Of a DNA stretch of 64,000 bases, positions 1-11,288 are shown one piece after another. Below the pieces are notes generated by a model, which saw only the letters and a list, made by a program, of their open reading frames with translations, made no database searches and was not told the DNA's origin. A program made the position numbers and the translations under genes. This DNA is from Pelobates cultripes (taxonomy: Eukaryota; Chordata; Amphibia; Anura; Pelobatidae), in contig OW240913.1 of NCBI GenBank assembly GCA_933207985.1, forward strand, positions 275,417,287-275,481,286, read 5' to 3'. The number at the start of each line of letters is the position of its first letter. Within the stretch, counting starts at the first letter, position 1.

Positions 1-36
1 GAAATGGAGGCATGGAGACCTCCCTTCCCCCCCCAC

Positions 37-66
37 CTCGCACGCACGCACGCACGCACGCACGCA
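37..66. repeat. (CACG)n microsatellite
   Basis: A short run of about seven CACG/GCAC units, directly after a poly-C tract. Simple sequence with no coding content. The following stretch to about 311 is AT-rich and holds nothing I recognise. Confidence 0.85.
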
Positions 67-357
67 AAGCCTACTGGAACCACAGCATAGCCACACAGTT
101 TAAGTTCACCCACATTTTATATAAATAAAAAAGGTTTACAGTGCAAATACTGCTGTTGCATATAATGTGCATAAAATTTGAACATTTTCAACAATTGAAC
201 ATTTGCAAAAAACACCACTGTACCATAAAATCAAATATACATTAAAAAGTGCACAATAACTAAATCCAACATACTTAAAACACACACAGACACACACTTT
301 AACATTTTCCAGCAGGGCCGGACTGGGGATACAAAGCAGCCCTGGAAAAAATAAGAA

Positions 358-1275
358 ATAATTTACTGCGCCTAATACACTGCTGACCCCCTCCCCCTAT
401 CTAATACACTGCTGAACCCCCTATCTAATATACTGCTGACCCTCTCCCACTATCTAATACACTGCTGAACCCCTATCTAATATACTGCTGACCCCCCTAC
501 CTAATACACTGCTGACCCCCCTATCTAATATACTGCTGACCCCCTCCCCCTATCTAATACACAGCTGAACCCCTATCTAATATACTGCTGACCCCCCCTA
601 TCTTATACACTGCTGATCCCCCCATCTAATATACTGCTGACCCCACCTACCTAATACACTGCTGACCCCCTCACTTAATACACTGCTGCCCCCCCTATCT
701 AATACACTGCTGGGCCCACCTCCCTATCTAATACACTGCTGGGCCGCCCTCCCCCTATCTAATACACTGCTGGTCCCCCCTCCCCTATCTAATACACTGC
801 TGGGCCCCCCTCCATATCTAATACACTGCTGGGCCCTCTCCCCCTATCTAATACATTGCTGACCTCCTCTCCCCCTATCTAATACATTGCTGACCCTCTC
901 TCCCCCTATCTAATACACTACTGGGCCCCCTCCCCACTATCTAATACACTAGTGGGCCCCCTCCCCACTATCTAATACACTACCGGCCCCACTCCCCACT
1001 ATCTATTACACTACTGGCCCCCCTCCCCACTATCTAATACACTACTGGGCCCCACTCCCCACTATCTAATACACTACTGGCCCGCCTCCCCACTATCTAA
1101 TACACTACTGGCCCCTCTCCCCACTATCTAATACACTACTGGACCCCCTCCCCACTATCTAATACACTACTGGGCCCCCTCCCCACTATCTAATACACTA
1201 GTGGGCCCCACTCCCCACTATCTAATACACTAGTGGGCCCCACTCCCCACTATCTAATACACTACTGGCCCCCAT
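358..1275. repeat. Minisatellite, 27-32 bp unit (ctatctaatacactgctg...)
   Basis: About 30 tandem copies of a unit built on ctatctaatacactNctg followed by a variable C-rich spacer. Early copies carry 'ctgctgaccc', later copies 'ctactgggcc' or 'ctagtgggcc', so the array grew by local duplication of variants. It lies within the composite element at 312-2303. Open frames across it are repeat artefacts. Confidence 0.93.
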
Positions 1276-1466
1276 TGCCTCATTGCGTTCGCTCGGCTCT
1301 TCTGATCACGAGCCGCAGACGCATCGGTGGGCCACAGAAGTACGACGTAACAGGAAAAATATATTTTCTCATCTTGTGGCTGAGTGCAGCCACATCTTAA
1401 AGTGGCCCCAGGGCCGGCAGCCTACCGGGAAATTTCCCGGTATCCCGGTAGGCCAGTCCGGCCCTG

Positions 1467-1925
1467 CCTCCATGTGTCCTTCTTACTCCCCTCCCTGTGT
1501 CCTTCTTACTCCCCTCCCCCCTGTCCTTCTTACTCCCCTCCCTGTGTCCTTCTTACTCCCATCACTGTGTCCTTCTTACTCCCCTCCCCCTCCCTGTGTC
1601 CTTCCTACTCCCCTCCCTATGTCCTTCTTACTCCCCCTCCCTATGTCCTTTTTACTCCTCCCCTGTGTCCTTCTTACCCCCCTCGCCCTTCTTACTCCCC
1701 CCTCCCTGTGTCCTTCTTACTCCCCCCTCACTGTGTCCTTCTTACTCCCCTCCCCCTCCCTTTGTCCTTCTTACTCCCCCGTGTCCTTCTTACTCCTCCT
1801 ACCTGTGTCCTTCTTACTCCCCTCCCCACGTTCTTTTTACTTCCCCCATGTTTTTTTACTCCACCCTCCCCATGTTTTTTTTTACTCCCCCTTCCCCCCC
1901 CCTATGTTCTTCTCACCTCCCCTTC
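1467..1925. repeat. Pyrimidine-rich minisatellite (tgtgtccttcttactcccctcc)
   Basis: Roughly 18-20 imperfect tandem copies of a 20-25 bp unit, all C/T on the plus strand. All plus frames stay open over it only because the unit lacks stops. The translation is low-complexity Ser/Pro/Leu and not a plausible protein. Confidence 0.92.
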
Positions 1926-1936
1926 CCTGTAGAGTC

Positions 1937-2147
1937 GCCGAGCTTCTCTTCCTCCTGGCTGTCAGTCCGGCCGGGTACCGCGCGGTAACAGGAGATTCAG
2001 TTTCCTGTTCCCGGCCGGACTGAAAGGAAGTGAGCACTCAGTGTGCTCTTCCTGTCAGTCTGGCCGGAAACAGGAAACTGAATCTCCTGTACTGCGCGGT
2101 ACCCGGCCAGACTGACAGCCAGGAGGAAGAGAAGAGGAGCTCGGCCA
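1937..2147. repeat. Long inverted repeat (about 100-bp arms)
   Basis: The sequence from 'gccgagcttctcttcc' to about 2035 is repeated in reverse complement from about 2045 to 2147 with few mismatches, giving a large hairpin. It is part of the non-autonomous DNA element family that also appears at 4581-4844. Confidence 0.85.
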
Positions 2148-2303
2148 CGCTACAGCCAGAGAAGGGGAGGTGACGAGAGAGGAGTGCTGCAGCTGTCTGA
2201 GGCTCTCTATAGAGCGCACAGACGGCTGCAGCCTTATAGGCCCCAGGCCAGCTCGGGGCCCCAAGCAATTGCTTGGTTTGCCTGCCCGCTAGCAACGGGC
2301 CTG

Positions 2304-2412
2304 GATGGAAGCGACAGGATTTGGCGATTGACTGGACATGAGGGGTGAAGGAGAGATTGCAGTCAAAAAGAACACCCAGGCAGTGAGCCTGCTAGGTAGA
2401 GGTTATGGTAGC
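2304..2412 (-). mobile_element. L2 LINE fragment
   Basis: This stretch is nearly identical to 15243-15355, which lies in the reverse transcriptase region of the L2-like element at 14480-15400. In minus orientation it encodes the same 'SCRFHLKNIARIRP'-type segment. It directly abuts the right end of the preceding DNA element. Confidence 0.75.
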
Positions 2413-2585
2413 ACTGTTCACTCGGAGGGAGACAGACACAGGAGTAGTAACAAAATAATAAACTTGCTTATTACACAAACATTTTAAAATTAGCAACTGT
2501 CACTGTTTATATGGGGAAAAAAGCAAATCTTTTATAACATGTAACCTAAGTTTGAAAAAATGGCTGCTTTTGTTGAGCTACTACT

Positions 2586-3144
2586 TTAAAGGGATACTAA
2601 AGTCATCAAAACAACTTAAACTTAGAGGTTGTTTTTTTTGTATAGGTCATGCCTCTAAAGTTTCACTGCTCACTTCACTGCCATTTAGGAGTTAAATCAC
2701 TTTTGTTTCTGTTTGTGCAGTCCATGCCTCACTTCCCCTGGCTGTGACTGACACAGCCTGCATGAAAACAAAATGGTTTCATTTTCAATCAGATGTAACT
2801 TACTTAAAAAAGTTTTTATCTCCTCCTCTGTACATTGAACTTTAATCACATACAGAAGGCTGCTGCGGGTTCTAGCAAGCTATTAACTGAGCAGGAGATA
2901 CATTTTAAATTAAACATAATTTGCAGTAAAGGAAGTGTAAACATTAGATGACTCTTTACTGGAAGCGTTTAGGAAGGCTGTGTAAGTCACATGCAGGGAG
3001 GTGTGATTAGGGCTGCATAAACAAAATGACTTAACTCCTAAATGGCAGAGAACTGAGCAGTGAAACTGCAGAGGCGTGATCCATACACCAAAACCGCTTC
3101 AGTAAGCTAAGTAAGTAGCTTTGGTGACTATAGTGTCCTTTTAA
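2586..3144. mobile_element. TTAA-flanked MITE, about 120-bp terminal inverted repeats
   Basis: Begins TTAA-AGGGATACTAAAG and ends CTATAGTGTCCTT-TTAA. About 120 bp at each end pair as inverted repeats, including a shared 'tgccatttaggagttaa' block. TTAA target sites suggest a piggyBac-type or related non-autonomous family (inference). A fragment of the same family lies at about 42890-42955. No coding capacity. Confidence 0.8.
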
Positions 3145-4580
3145 TAAGATTGTTTTTCCTTTGATTTTTATAACAGTTGGCGATTTATATGGCTATGGAA
3201 TATAGACACCTAGAAACAAACATTCTGTGTAACTGTACAAATGAATATTTGTCTTTTAAATTGTCTCTGAAAATCTATCATTAATAGGTGCATATTTTGG
3301 TAACATCAAAAGAAACGTGGACAGGCATAGACAGACTTAAGAGATTCCCAAAATAGTATATTAACTGCAAAAAAAAGGTTTGATTGTTTCAAAATATCAA
3401 TAAAATGCATAAAGTTGTAAAGCTCAGTCAGTTATATGTTGGATACTCGTTGCTTAAGCTTGTATCAGTGGAGTCATCACTTTAACAGCTCCTGATAGCC
3501 ACAGGCTGAGCCCTTACACTTTGGTGGCCACTAGGATGGCTTATAACTGGTACAACCAAAACACACCAAAGAACCAGATAAACAACAGTACACTCGACAC
3601 GCAGAGTAGATGGGACTCTGAAAGTAGCAGGATCAACAGGACCAACAAACTGGAAGTTCTTGATAGAGAGGCAATATAAGAACTGGACTTGAAGCATTCA
3701 CTTATGTGGATCCATTATAAAATAATAAACAGATAAACTGCGGTATATATACTGGTTTATTTTACATATTTGAAAATAAAAATACAGGTTTCCTTTAAGT
3801 TAACCAACCTGAGTCGAACGCTGCACGTATACATTTTTTAATTCTTGAGATGCAAGTCCAAAGAACATCAGAAGAAAGACAGTTTTTTCCTTTTCAGACA
3901 AAAAATGTCTGTGTGCCAGGCTGCCAGCTGATATTGAAGGAGGTAACCGGTTTCAGCAAAGTGTGTGAGTTCACTGAAAGTAGCATAGTAGACCTGCACT
4001 TTGCATTCACAAAGAACAAAAGAGAAGTGGTATGCTCTAAGTGCCGAGTCCCAAGATGAAAACTATATATTTATATACATTTATGACAACGGAATACAAT
4101 GTTGAGAAGGAAAAAAAGAACCCTAGGCCAGACCACTGAAAGGCACCAGAGGATTTATGGGAATACAATGTTGCATACAATATTGATTTTTATAGCTATA
4201 TTATAATTATTTTATCTGGTGACCGAGGGCTCCCAATTGTAGATAAGAGTAATATTTTTCTGCCCGCATTTGTCAGCAAAACACAATTTGCTAAATGCTT
4301 TTTAGGTGACAATTCAGACTGGACGTGACCAGCTATGTTTTAACGTTAAATACAGAATGTTAATTAAATTAGTTGAAATTAAAATAAGAAATTAAAATAA
4401 TTCTCACAGCAAAATTTCCTGTATTAGACTGGGTTTCCAGCTTTTGCAATGATGTCCATCTAGACCAAGAAATGTCTCAGCCAATCAGGTGGCTCTCATT
4501 CTGTTCACTAGAATCTGCATGTACCTAATGAATCCCTGCCCAGCAGAGAGATATGGGATCTCTAGTTCAGCACTCAGTAG
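3145..4580. other. Unannotated AT-rich stretch
   Basis: No long frame, no repeat terminus and no exon-like segment that I can support. Small open frames (3482-3697 minus, 3850-4059 plus) have no recognisable motif. Confidence 0.6.
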
Positions 4581-4844
4581 CAGGGCCGGCGCTACCTGTT
4601 AGGTGGACTAGGCAGCCACCTAGGGCGCCCCTCGCCAGAAGCGCCGGCCCCCCTCATGCTGCAGCCGCCCGAGCGCTCTGCAGAGAGCCTCAGGCGGCTG
4701 CAGCTTTGCCTCAGTGCTCCCTCCTGTCACTCCCAGTCTGTAGCGTGGCCGAGCCCTGTATCATGATGGTCCGCGGGTACAGGGAGCATCTGTCTCCTGT
4801 ACCTGGCCGGACTAACAGGAAGTACACACAGAGTGTGCACTTCC
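4581..4844. mobile_element. CAGGGCCGGC element fragment, cut by gap
   Basis: Starts with the cagggccggcgct terminus and continues through a segment homologous (inverted) to 2040-2300, including the 'gtggccgagc' and 'ggccggactaacaggaag' blocks. It is truncated by the N run at 4845. Non-coding. Confidence 0.6.
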
Positions 4845-4944
4845 NNNNNNNNNNNNNNNNNNNNNNNNNNNNNNNNNNNNNNNNNNNNNNNNNNNNNNNN
4901 NNNNNNNNNNNNNNNNNNNNNNNNNNNNNNNNNNNNNNNNNNNN
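4845..4944. other. Assembly gap (100 N)
   Basis: Exactly 100 N, the conventional size for a gap of unknown length. It separates a DNA-element fragment from the 3' part of a CR1 LINE. Confidence 0.99.
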
Positions 4945-4979
4945 CTTTAACCTTTCCTGGTAAGTTTTATCCCGCAATC

Positions 4980-5594
4980 CATGAACCAGTTTAGTAGCCC
5001 TTCTCTGAACCCTCTGTAAGGTATCAATATCCTTCTGAAGATACGGTCTCCAGTACTGTGTACAATACTCCAAGTGAGGTCTCACCAGTGTTCTGTACAA
5101 TGGCATGAGCACTTCCCTCTTTCTACTGCTAATACCTCTCCCTATACAACCAAGCATTCTGCTAGCATTTCCTGCTGCTCTATTACATTGTCTGCCTACC
5201 TTTAAGTCATCAGAAATAATCACCCCTAAATCCCTTTCCTCATATGTTGAGGTTAGGACTCTATCAAATATTCTGTACTCTGCCCTTGGGTTTTTACGTC
5301 CAAGATGCATTATCTTGCACTTATCCACATTAAATGTCAGTTGCCACAATTCTGACCATTTTTCTAGTTTACCTAAATCATTTGCCATTTGGCTTATCCC
5401 TCCTGGAACATCAACCCTGTTACATATCTTGGTATCATCAGCAAAAAGACATACCTTACCATCAAGACCTTCTGCAATATCACTAATACCCCACTGGTGA
5501 CAAGTCCAAGCTTTGAATATATTCCATTAACAACAACCCTCTGTTGCCTGTCACTCAGACACTGCCTTACCCATTCAACAATATTGGAATCCAA
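4980..5594 (-). pseudogene. CR1 reverse transcriptase fragment, palm and thumb
   Basis: Two overlapping minus frames (5394-5594 and about 4960-5388) hold 'NIVEWVRQCLSDRQQRVVVNG', then the catalytic FADD box, then 'ELWQLTFNVDKCKIMHLG' and '[27 protein letters not shown]'. The segment that normally reads PQGSVLGPLLF between the first two blocks is missing: 'GLVTSGV' runs straight into sequence just before the FADD box, so there is an internal deletion plus a frameshift. Confidence 0.85.
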
Positions 5595-5711
5595 ACTTAA
5601 AGATTGCAGTTTATTGATAAGCCTTCTATGTGCAACAGTGTCAAAAGCCTTACTGAAATCTAGGTAAGCAATGTCTACTGCACCACCCTGATTTATAATT
5701 TTAGTTACCCA

Positions 5712-5960
5712 TTAAAAAAAATCAATAAGATTAGTTTGGCATGATCTCCCTGAAGTAAACCCATGTTGTCTCTGATCTTGAAATTCATGTATTTTTAGAT
5801 GTTCAACAATCCTATCCTTTAACATGGTTTCCATCACTTTCCCCACTACTGAAGTAAGGCTTACTGGCCTGTAGTTGCCTGACTCCTCCCTATTACCTTT
5901 CTTGTAAATGGGCACAACATTCGCTAACTTCCAATCTTCTCGGACTACTCCTGTTAACAA
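5712..5960 (-). pseudogene. CR1 reverse transcriptase fragment, RT fingers
   Basis: An 82-residue open stretch with 'VPIYKKGNREESGNYRPVSL', the conserved RT motif 1-2 region of CR1/L2 LINEs. RT in these elements copies the element RNA at a nicked target site. The frame ends in 'NLIDFF', just where the next RT motif (aspartate-bearing motif A) should follow after a frameshift. Only a fragment of a full-length ORF2 of roughly 900 residues or more. Confidence 0.88.
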
Positions 5961-6535
5961 TGATTGGTTAAATAAATCTGTTAATGGTTTTGCTAGTACA
6001 CCACTAAGCTCTTTTGATAGCTTTGGGTGTATTCCATCAGGTCCCTTTGACTTATTTGTCTTTACTTTTGACAGTTGAAATAGAACCTCTTCCTCAGTAA
6101 ACTCACGTGTAATAAATTACTCATTTATCCTTTTTCTTAACTGAGGTCCCTTTCCTTCATTTTCATCTGTAAATGCAGAACAAAAATATTCATTGAGGCA
6201 GTCAGATAGACCTTTATCCTCTTCTACATACCTTCCTTCTTTGGTTTTGAATCTAACTAATCCTTGTTTTACTTTTCTTTTCTCATTTATGTATCTAAAA
6301 AATGTTTTGTCCCCCTTTTTTACTGACTGTGCTATTTTTCTCTTCTGTGTGTGATTTGAAAGCTCTTATAACTTGCTTAGCCTCTTTCTGCCTAGCAGAA
6401 GTTACAGATTTATTTCCTACTCAAAATTATGTGACATGCCTTTACCTATGCGCTAAACAATTCCTCAAGGCTAATTGTTTAGAAGATGAAGCTTGTATAC
6501 TATTTAAAAACTTAACCAACAATACTAAATAGAGG

Positions 6536-7114
6536 TCTATTGCTGATATTACTTCAGTGCTGGTGAAGATAAAGAACCCCTAAATGAGGAACTACAAGAA
6601 ATTCACTGTAATATTTAGGCAATAAACAACTTAGTGCCTAAGTAACAGATTTGGGAGAGTGGCGAGATTCTACAATTGACAAGTTAATCCTCCTCAAAGA
6701 ATTACTGAAGACTCACAACAACTTACTTACTATTATGTTGAGGACTTGGACAATCACAGGATTTGAAACAACCTCTGTATGCAATGAGTACCAAAGACTG
6801 AGGGCCCAGACTCCCGTAGTGCTTTTTAACAGGATACCTGGCGCATTTGACCAAGTGCCTAAAGTGCTTAGGCCCAAGCCTACGTTTTCCACTCCTCCAT
6901 GAGACATAATCTGCATTATTTCAAAGGAAGGCTAGGTATGCTGCACCCATCTAATATAAATACCCTGTGGTCGCCATCTTCCAAGACCTGTCCTGATATA
7001 TAATTCAAGCCAAAATAATTCTTAAAACCTTTAACAGAAGCACTTATATTTACAGGCACCGAATATAGATGGAGAATTCTATGTAACAACCAGGTCCTGA
7101 CCCTGCGACAGCCT
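6536..7114. other. Unannotated stretch
   Basis: No motif or repeat border recognised between the 5' end of the CR1 fragment and the target duplication of the LTR element at 7115-7119. Short frames (6651-6902 plus) have no recognisable family. Confidence 0.6.
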
Positions 7115-7119
7115 GGGAC

Positions 7120-7705
7120 TGTCAGGATCTTACCTGATGTGGAGTCTGATGTGCAGAGTTATACACTCACCCTTGCAAATAAACACATACCAAGGTGACC
7201 AGATAGGAAGCAACCTGGGATGTGAGTTTGTGCATGGGGGCTGTGCAGGTAAAGTGCTCCGAATCGCAGGACAGGCAAGGACACAAGCAGTAGAGAAGTC
7301 AAGGTATAGCTGAAGTCAGGGGATGCCAGAGGTCAGAGTAAACGATGAGAAAAGCCAAGGTCAGGAACCGAGATCAATCTGGAGAACACATGATCAGGAC
7401 ACACTGTAACAGGAACCAATAACGTGAACCAGAGTCAATGAACTGACAAAGTTCCCAGGGCAAGGTAGTGCTTATATATCCAGCTAATTGATTATCTGCT
7501 TCTAGTGGGCTTAGATAGACAGGAGCAGCCACAGGTAAAGTCCAGCCTCCAGTGCTGGAGACAAGGTGAGGTTAAACATAAGCTGAAACAAGAACTGGAG
7601 TGTGGCAGGACTACGGCACAGAAGGGCCACAGTTCAAATCCCCTGTCTGGCACTTGTGAAATGGCCATGCCTGGCCGTCTAGATGGCACAGTGTGATTCG
7701 TGACA
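7120..7705 (-). repeat. 3' LTR of gag-only element
   Basis: 586 bp, TG...CA ended. On the minus strand it is the downstream LTR because the polypurine tract lies immediately to its right (about 7706-7720) and gag reads toward it. Confidence 0.9.
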
Positions 7706-7930
7706 TTTGCTCCTCCTTAAACTCGACCTCTAGGTGAGAACTGGATCTTTAGAGTTCTGGTACACCTCATTTTTGTTTTCACTATCCGTATAAAGATATT
7801 CCTTGTAATCAGAGTCCCTTAACAGCATGGGGCTCCATAGTACCAGCTTCTGGTACCACTGGAGATAGGTCAAGGACATCGATGATCCAGGTGCAGGTGG
7901 AAAGTACTTCAGCAGGTGCAGAGTTCGCAG

Positions 7931-9066
7931 CTAGCAATTTTCAAACATTAGTAAATTCTTTTTACAAACAATTGTACCATTAGAGGCATATGTACAATCA
8001 GAAGGTAGGTCTTCTTTGAGCCGGCAGGAAGTAGTGATGGTCTTAATAGAAGCATCTTCAGGAGGAGGTGCAGATGTCTCTGGAGCAGAAGGTGGAGACC
8101 TTTCAGGAGTACGGGTTATGTTGATTACCGTGGTCTGGGTACCTTTTTGTGTCACAAAACGTGGACATGGCTGGCAGCAACCTTGGTATTTCCCAGGCAG
8201 AGTTGCAGGGATGACAGGATGCGTACAAACAGCACCTACTTGAACAGTTTTAGGCCGTTGTGGGCAGGTAGGGCAGAGGGAGATAACGTGCCCTCTTTCT
8301 CCACAGTAGAAACAAAGACCACAGCTTCTGCTTCGGTCGCTTTCCTTGGAAGACAACCTGGTGCAGATGACACTGATCCTCTGGAGTGTCAAGGCTTCCT
8401 TGTGTAACGTCAGGGTGACAAGGCCGGTCGCTGAAGGTAGGTTTGTCCTGTAGCAGGATGGGGTCGTTGTATTCTCTTGGTGCCCAAGATCTACAGGAAC
8501 TTGGAGCAGGTTTGGTAGTAGCTTTCGTGGAGGTAAGATACTGAGAGTCCATCGTGGTTATAAATGACTCCCAGTTGTCCAAGAAAGCACTTTTCTCCAG
8601 TAGCTTCTGGTATGCCCATGCCTTCAGCCATCCGGAAAGCAGATTAACAGCGGTACGGACCTTGACAAAGTCGCTGTAATAGGTCCTGGGCTTAACCCCT
8701 TAAGGACCAAGCTTCTGGAATAAAATGGAATCATGACATGTCATACATGTCATGTGTCCTTAACCCCTTAAGGACAAAACTTCTAGAATAAAAGGGAATC
8801 ATGATGGAATATTTCCGTCATGTGTCCTTAAGGGGTTAAGGGGTTAAGGGCATACAGGATCTCACAATCCATCCTGAACGTTGTGAATCAGGAATGGGAA
8901 CCATCAAACCTGTAAGGCTTGTGGTTATGCAGGTTCCAGGGTTGGGTGCACCATTCCTTTAAATGACAATACATACTTCTGCACCTCCAGAGCAGTCTAA
9001 GACAGGTTGGACACCTGCTGCTCAAGGGACATGAGAAGCTTGTATATCTCTGCAGACTCCATGGTC
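7931..9066 (-). pseudogene. Gag-like polyprotein remnant with CCHC zinc knuckle
   Basis: Minus-strand frames start near 9060 with 'MESAEIYKLLMSLEQQV', continue through 'DNWESFITTMDSQYL' (8250-8582), and end with a nucleocapsid-like knuckle C-X2-C-X4-H-X4-C ('CFYCGERGHVISLC', in the 7931-8392 frame). The frame shifts between 8250 and 8392 and is interrupted by a palindromic MITE at 8691-8848. In LTR elements Gag packages the RNA. Nothing of pol follows. Confidence 0.8.
8691..8848. mobile_element. Tandem pair of palindromic CCCCTTAAGGAC MITEs
   Basis: Two adjoining units, each starting ttaaccccttaaggac and ending in its reverse complement (gtccttaaggggttaa), with 'ttctggaataaaa' and 'atgacatgt' inside. 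Related single copies sit at 40091-40170 and 41253-41332. The pair interrupts the gag remnant. Confidence 0.85.
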
Positions 9067-9076
9067 AGTTCATTAA

Positions 9077-9668
9077 TGTCAGGATCTTACCTGATGTGGA
9101 GTCCAATGTGCAGAGTTATACGCTCAACCTTGCAAATAAACACAGGTGACCAATTCCATAAGAAGCCACCTGGGCTATGAGTTTGTGCACGGGGGCTGTG
9201 TAGGTAAAGTGCTCTGAATCGCAGGACAGGCAAAGACACAAGCAGAAGAGAAGTCAAGGTATAGCCAAAGTCAGGGGATGCCAGAGGTCAGATTAAATGA
9301 TGAGAAAACCCAAGGTCAGGAACCGAGATCAATCTGGAGAACACATGATCAGGACACACAGTGACAGGAACCAATAACATGAACCAGAGTCAATGAACTG
9401 ACAAATTTTCCAGGGCGAGGCAGTGTTTATATTGCTAATTGATGATCTGCTTCAGGCGGGCTTAGAGACAAGGTGAGGATAAACATAGGTTGAAACAAGA
9501 ACTGGAGTGTGGCTCCGAGGCAAGACAGGTGAGAATAAACATAGGTTGAAACAAGAACTGGAGTGTGTCTCCAAGGTAAGACAGCAGGACTACAGTTCAA
9601 ATCCCCTGTCTGACATGTGTGAAACGTCCACACTTGGCCATCTAGATGGCACAGTGCGAATCGTGACA
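9077..9668 (-). repeat. 5' LTR of gag-only element
   Basis: 592 bp, matches 7120-7705 with scattered substitutions and indels, including a local duplication around 9465-9570 ('aaacataggttgaaacaagaactggagtgtg' segment repeated). The target duplication gggac follows at 9669. Confidence 0.9.
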
Positions 9669-9673
9669 GGGAC

Positions 9674-11040
9674 ATCTCTAAAGTGGCTACGGCCTTGGAC
9701 TCATAGGTCTGGGAGATTCCAGCTTGACATGGAAATTTACCTGTTTTTGCCTTAGTTCTGCTACCTCAAGATAACATTGTTCCAGCTAAAAAGATACCTC
9801 CTGGGACCCCAAAGCACAGGACACTTATTCTTTATTTTTTTCTATCCTCTCCCACTATTTTTGCCATCATCTTCTCTCCTCATCTTTTCTTATACTCTCC
9901 CATTCTACTATTTTTTATAATCCTCCCTTGCTTTACTATCTATATTCTATTGGTGTTCCTTCAGACAGTATGAGGGTTATACTCCACAGAACACTTGTAT
10001 TATTACCCCATTATGACAGTCTATTTGACACTGTGTGTGCCAACATTAATTGTCACAAGCCTATAATACAGGTGCCTTACATTTTGGTTTAAATTATGCA
10101 TTGTAAATGTTATTTTTATTTTTGTATATATTTTTTTCTGACCTGGTCTCATACAGCCTAATTTTGTGAACAAAATCTTATATCTACTGGTAATTGTTGA
10201 TGACTTTACCATTACTCTCAGTCAATGCTAAGGAGACATCCGCTAGTTTCAGCTTTCCAGCCATTGCCTTTCTCCAAAGGCCAGATATGTGAATAAAAGT
10301 AGTGTTTTCAACCAAATGTATATCTTTGTGAATATATACCTACCCAAGTGTAAGCAAATTACCTTATTTTCTAGAATACTTACTGATTTCAAAAATTTCT
10401 AGGAGAGATTCGTAGCCTTGGAAAGTAACATTATTCTGACCTTGGATCCTTGCTTAGATAACTCTTATGAATTCTTGCTTAGAGACACGTGCCATAGGTG
10501 TAAATTGCCATATCTTCTTCATGCATCTCAATTAGTAGACAGTTGATAGATTAAACAACCCAGTACAAATGATTACACGTTCTTTTCATTTGCTAAAAAA
10601 ACATACTCTCAGATTGATATGTTTTTATTGTCACATAAATATCTACATTTATTTTCTAATACTAACACACACCGAATCACTTGGTCAGGTTATACCTCCA
10701 AATTCCTTAACTTGTCTCAACAAACAAACCTTGCAATTACAAAAGACTCAAATTAGGATAATATTTTCTTAGTCTGTGGTGCATTTACTGTGTTTAATGC
10801 AGAAAATAAAAAAGAATGTACAAAGCAAATAACAAACTTGACTGCCTTTCTATTAGACAGAAGAGCACAAAAAGTTTCTTACACCTTCTACCCATCTGAA
10901 ACTCACCAACGTTCTAATGGAATTGAACCAGTAAGTCAAGCTCTTTTCATGATCAATACCATATTCTATCAACACACTAATAAAAGCAACAACATCTCAA
11001 TGCTAAAGTGCTTCAAAGCTTTTGCTCTGTTCTCTATAAC
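9674..11040. other. Unannotated AT-rich stretch
   Basis: No recognisable coding or repeat structure. A short frame at 10790-11044 (84 codons) has no motif I know. Confidence 0.6.
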
Positions 11041-11048
11041 ATAAGGAC

Positions 11049-11280
11049 CAGTGGCGTACACATGACCCATGGGACCCCGGTGCGAAAATTGATCCGTGGG
11101 CCCCCCCCCCCACCACTGAGTGCTTCCTCGCGCGCCCGCCTGCCCGACCGGCCACCCGCCTTACGGGTGTCAGCAGGGCCAGCCTCGGGGGGCCCTGGGG
11201 CAGTCGGCTCCTGGGCCCCCCAGGGGAAAAGGCTGGCCCTGTGGGTACACACCCCTGCGACCCTGGTATGTACGCCACTG
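11049..11280. mobile_element. hAT MITE, 232 bp, with perfect 8-bp TSD
   Basis: Perfect 12-bp terminal inverted repeats (cagtggcgtaca / tgtacgccactg) bounded by an identical 8-bp target duplication ataaggac at 11041-11048 and 11281-11288. Both features are diagnostic of hAT transposons. The GC-rich interior includes an 11-12 bp poly-C run and encodes no transposase. Confidence 0.96.
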
Positions 11281-11288
11281 ATAAGGAC

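Larger units (their letters stand above)
312..2303. mobile_element. Composite hAT-like non-autonomous element(s) with minisatellites
   Basis: The left end carries a 14-bp motif (cagggccggactgg, 312-325) whose exact reverse complement occurs at 1453-1466. A second possible right end, a cagggcccgtt-like terminus in reverse complement, lies at about 2290-2303. CAGGG-type termini are common for hAT elements, but no 8-bp target duplication is visible, so the outer borders are uncertain. Inside are two unrelated minisatellite arrays (listed separately) and a roughly 105-bp-arm palindrome. The segment 2040-2300 is related, in opposite orientation, to 4581-4844. No transposase is encoded. Confidence 0.55.
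4945..6535 (-). mobile_element. CR1 LINE, minus strand, 5'- and 3'-truncated
   Basis: Minus-strand translations give successive parts of a CR1-clade reverse transcriptase: the fingers block with 'NYRPVSLTSVVGKVME' (5712-5960), the palm block with 'LFADDTKI' in a neighbouring frame (about 5430-5460), and the thumb region with '[11 protein letters not shown]' (about 5000-5100). The 5' half lies to the right. The 3' end runs into the gap at 4944. Several frameshifts and an internal deletion make it inactive. Confidence 0.9.
7120..9668 (-). mobile_element. Non-autonomous gypsy-like LTR retrotransposon (gag only)
   Basis: Two similar LTRs (7120-7705 and 9077-9668), both TGTCAGGATC...CGTGACA, are flanked by a perfect 5-bp target duplication gggac (7115-7119 and 9669-9673). 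The internal part is only about 1.37 kb. In minus orientation a purine tract (aaggaggagcaaa) sits just inside the left LTR, and a Gag-like frame begins just inside the right LTR. No protease, reverse transcriptase or integrase is present, so movement would need enzymes in trans. Confidence 0.93.

Noticed and set aside
1283..2023. Open frames of 160-246 codons rich in Ser/Pro/Leu
   Set aside because: They run over a pyrimidine minisatellite open in all three plus frames; no protein family fits.
10790..11044. Possible short exon (84 codons)
   Set aside because: No recognisable motif, no supported splice sites, and composition like the flanking non-coding DNA.
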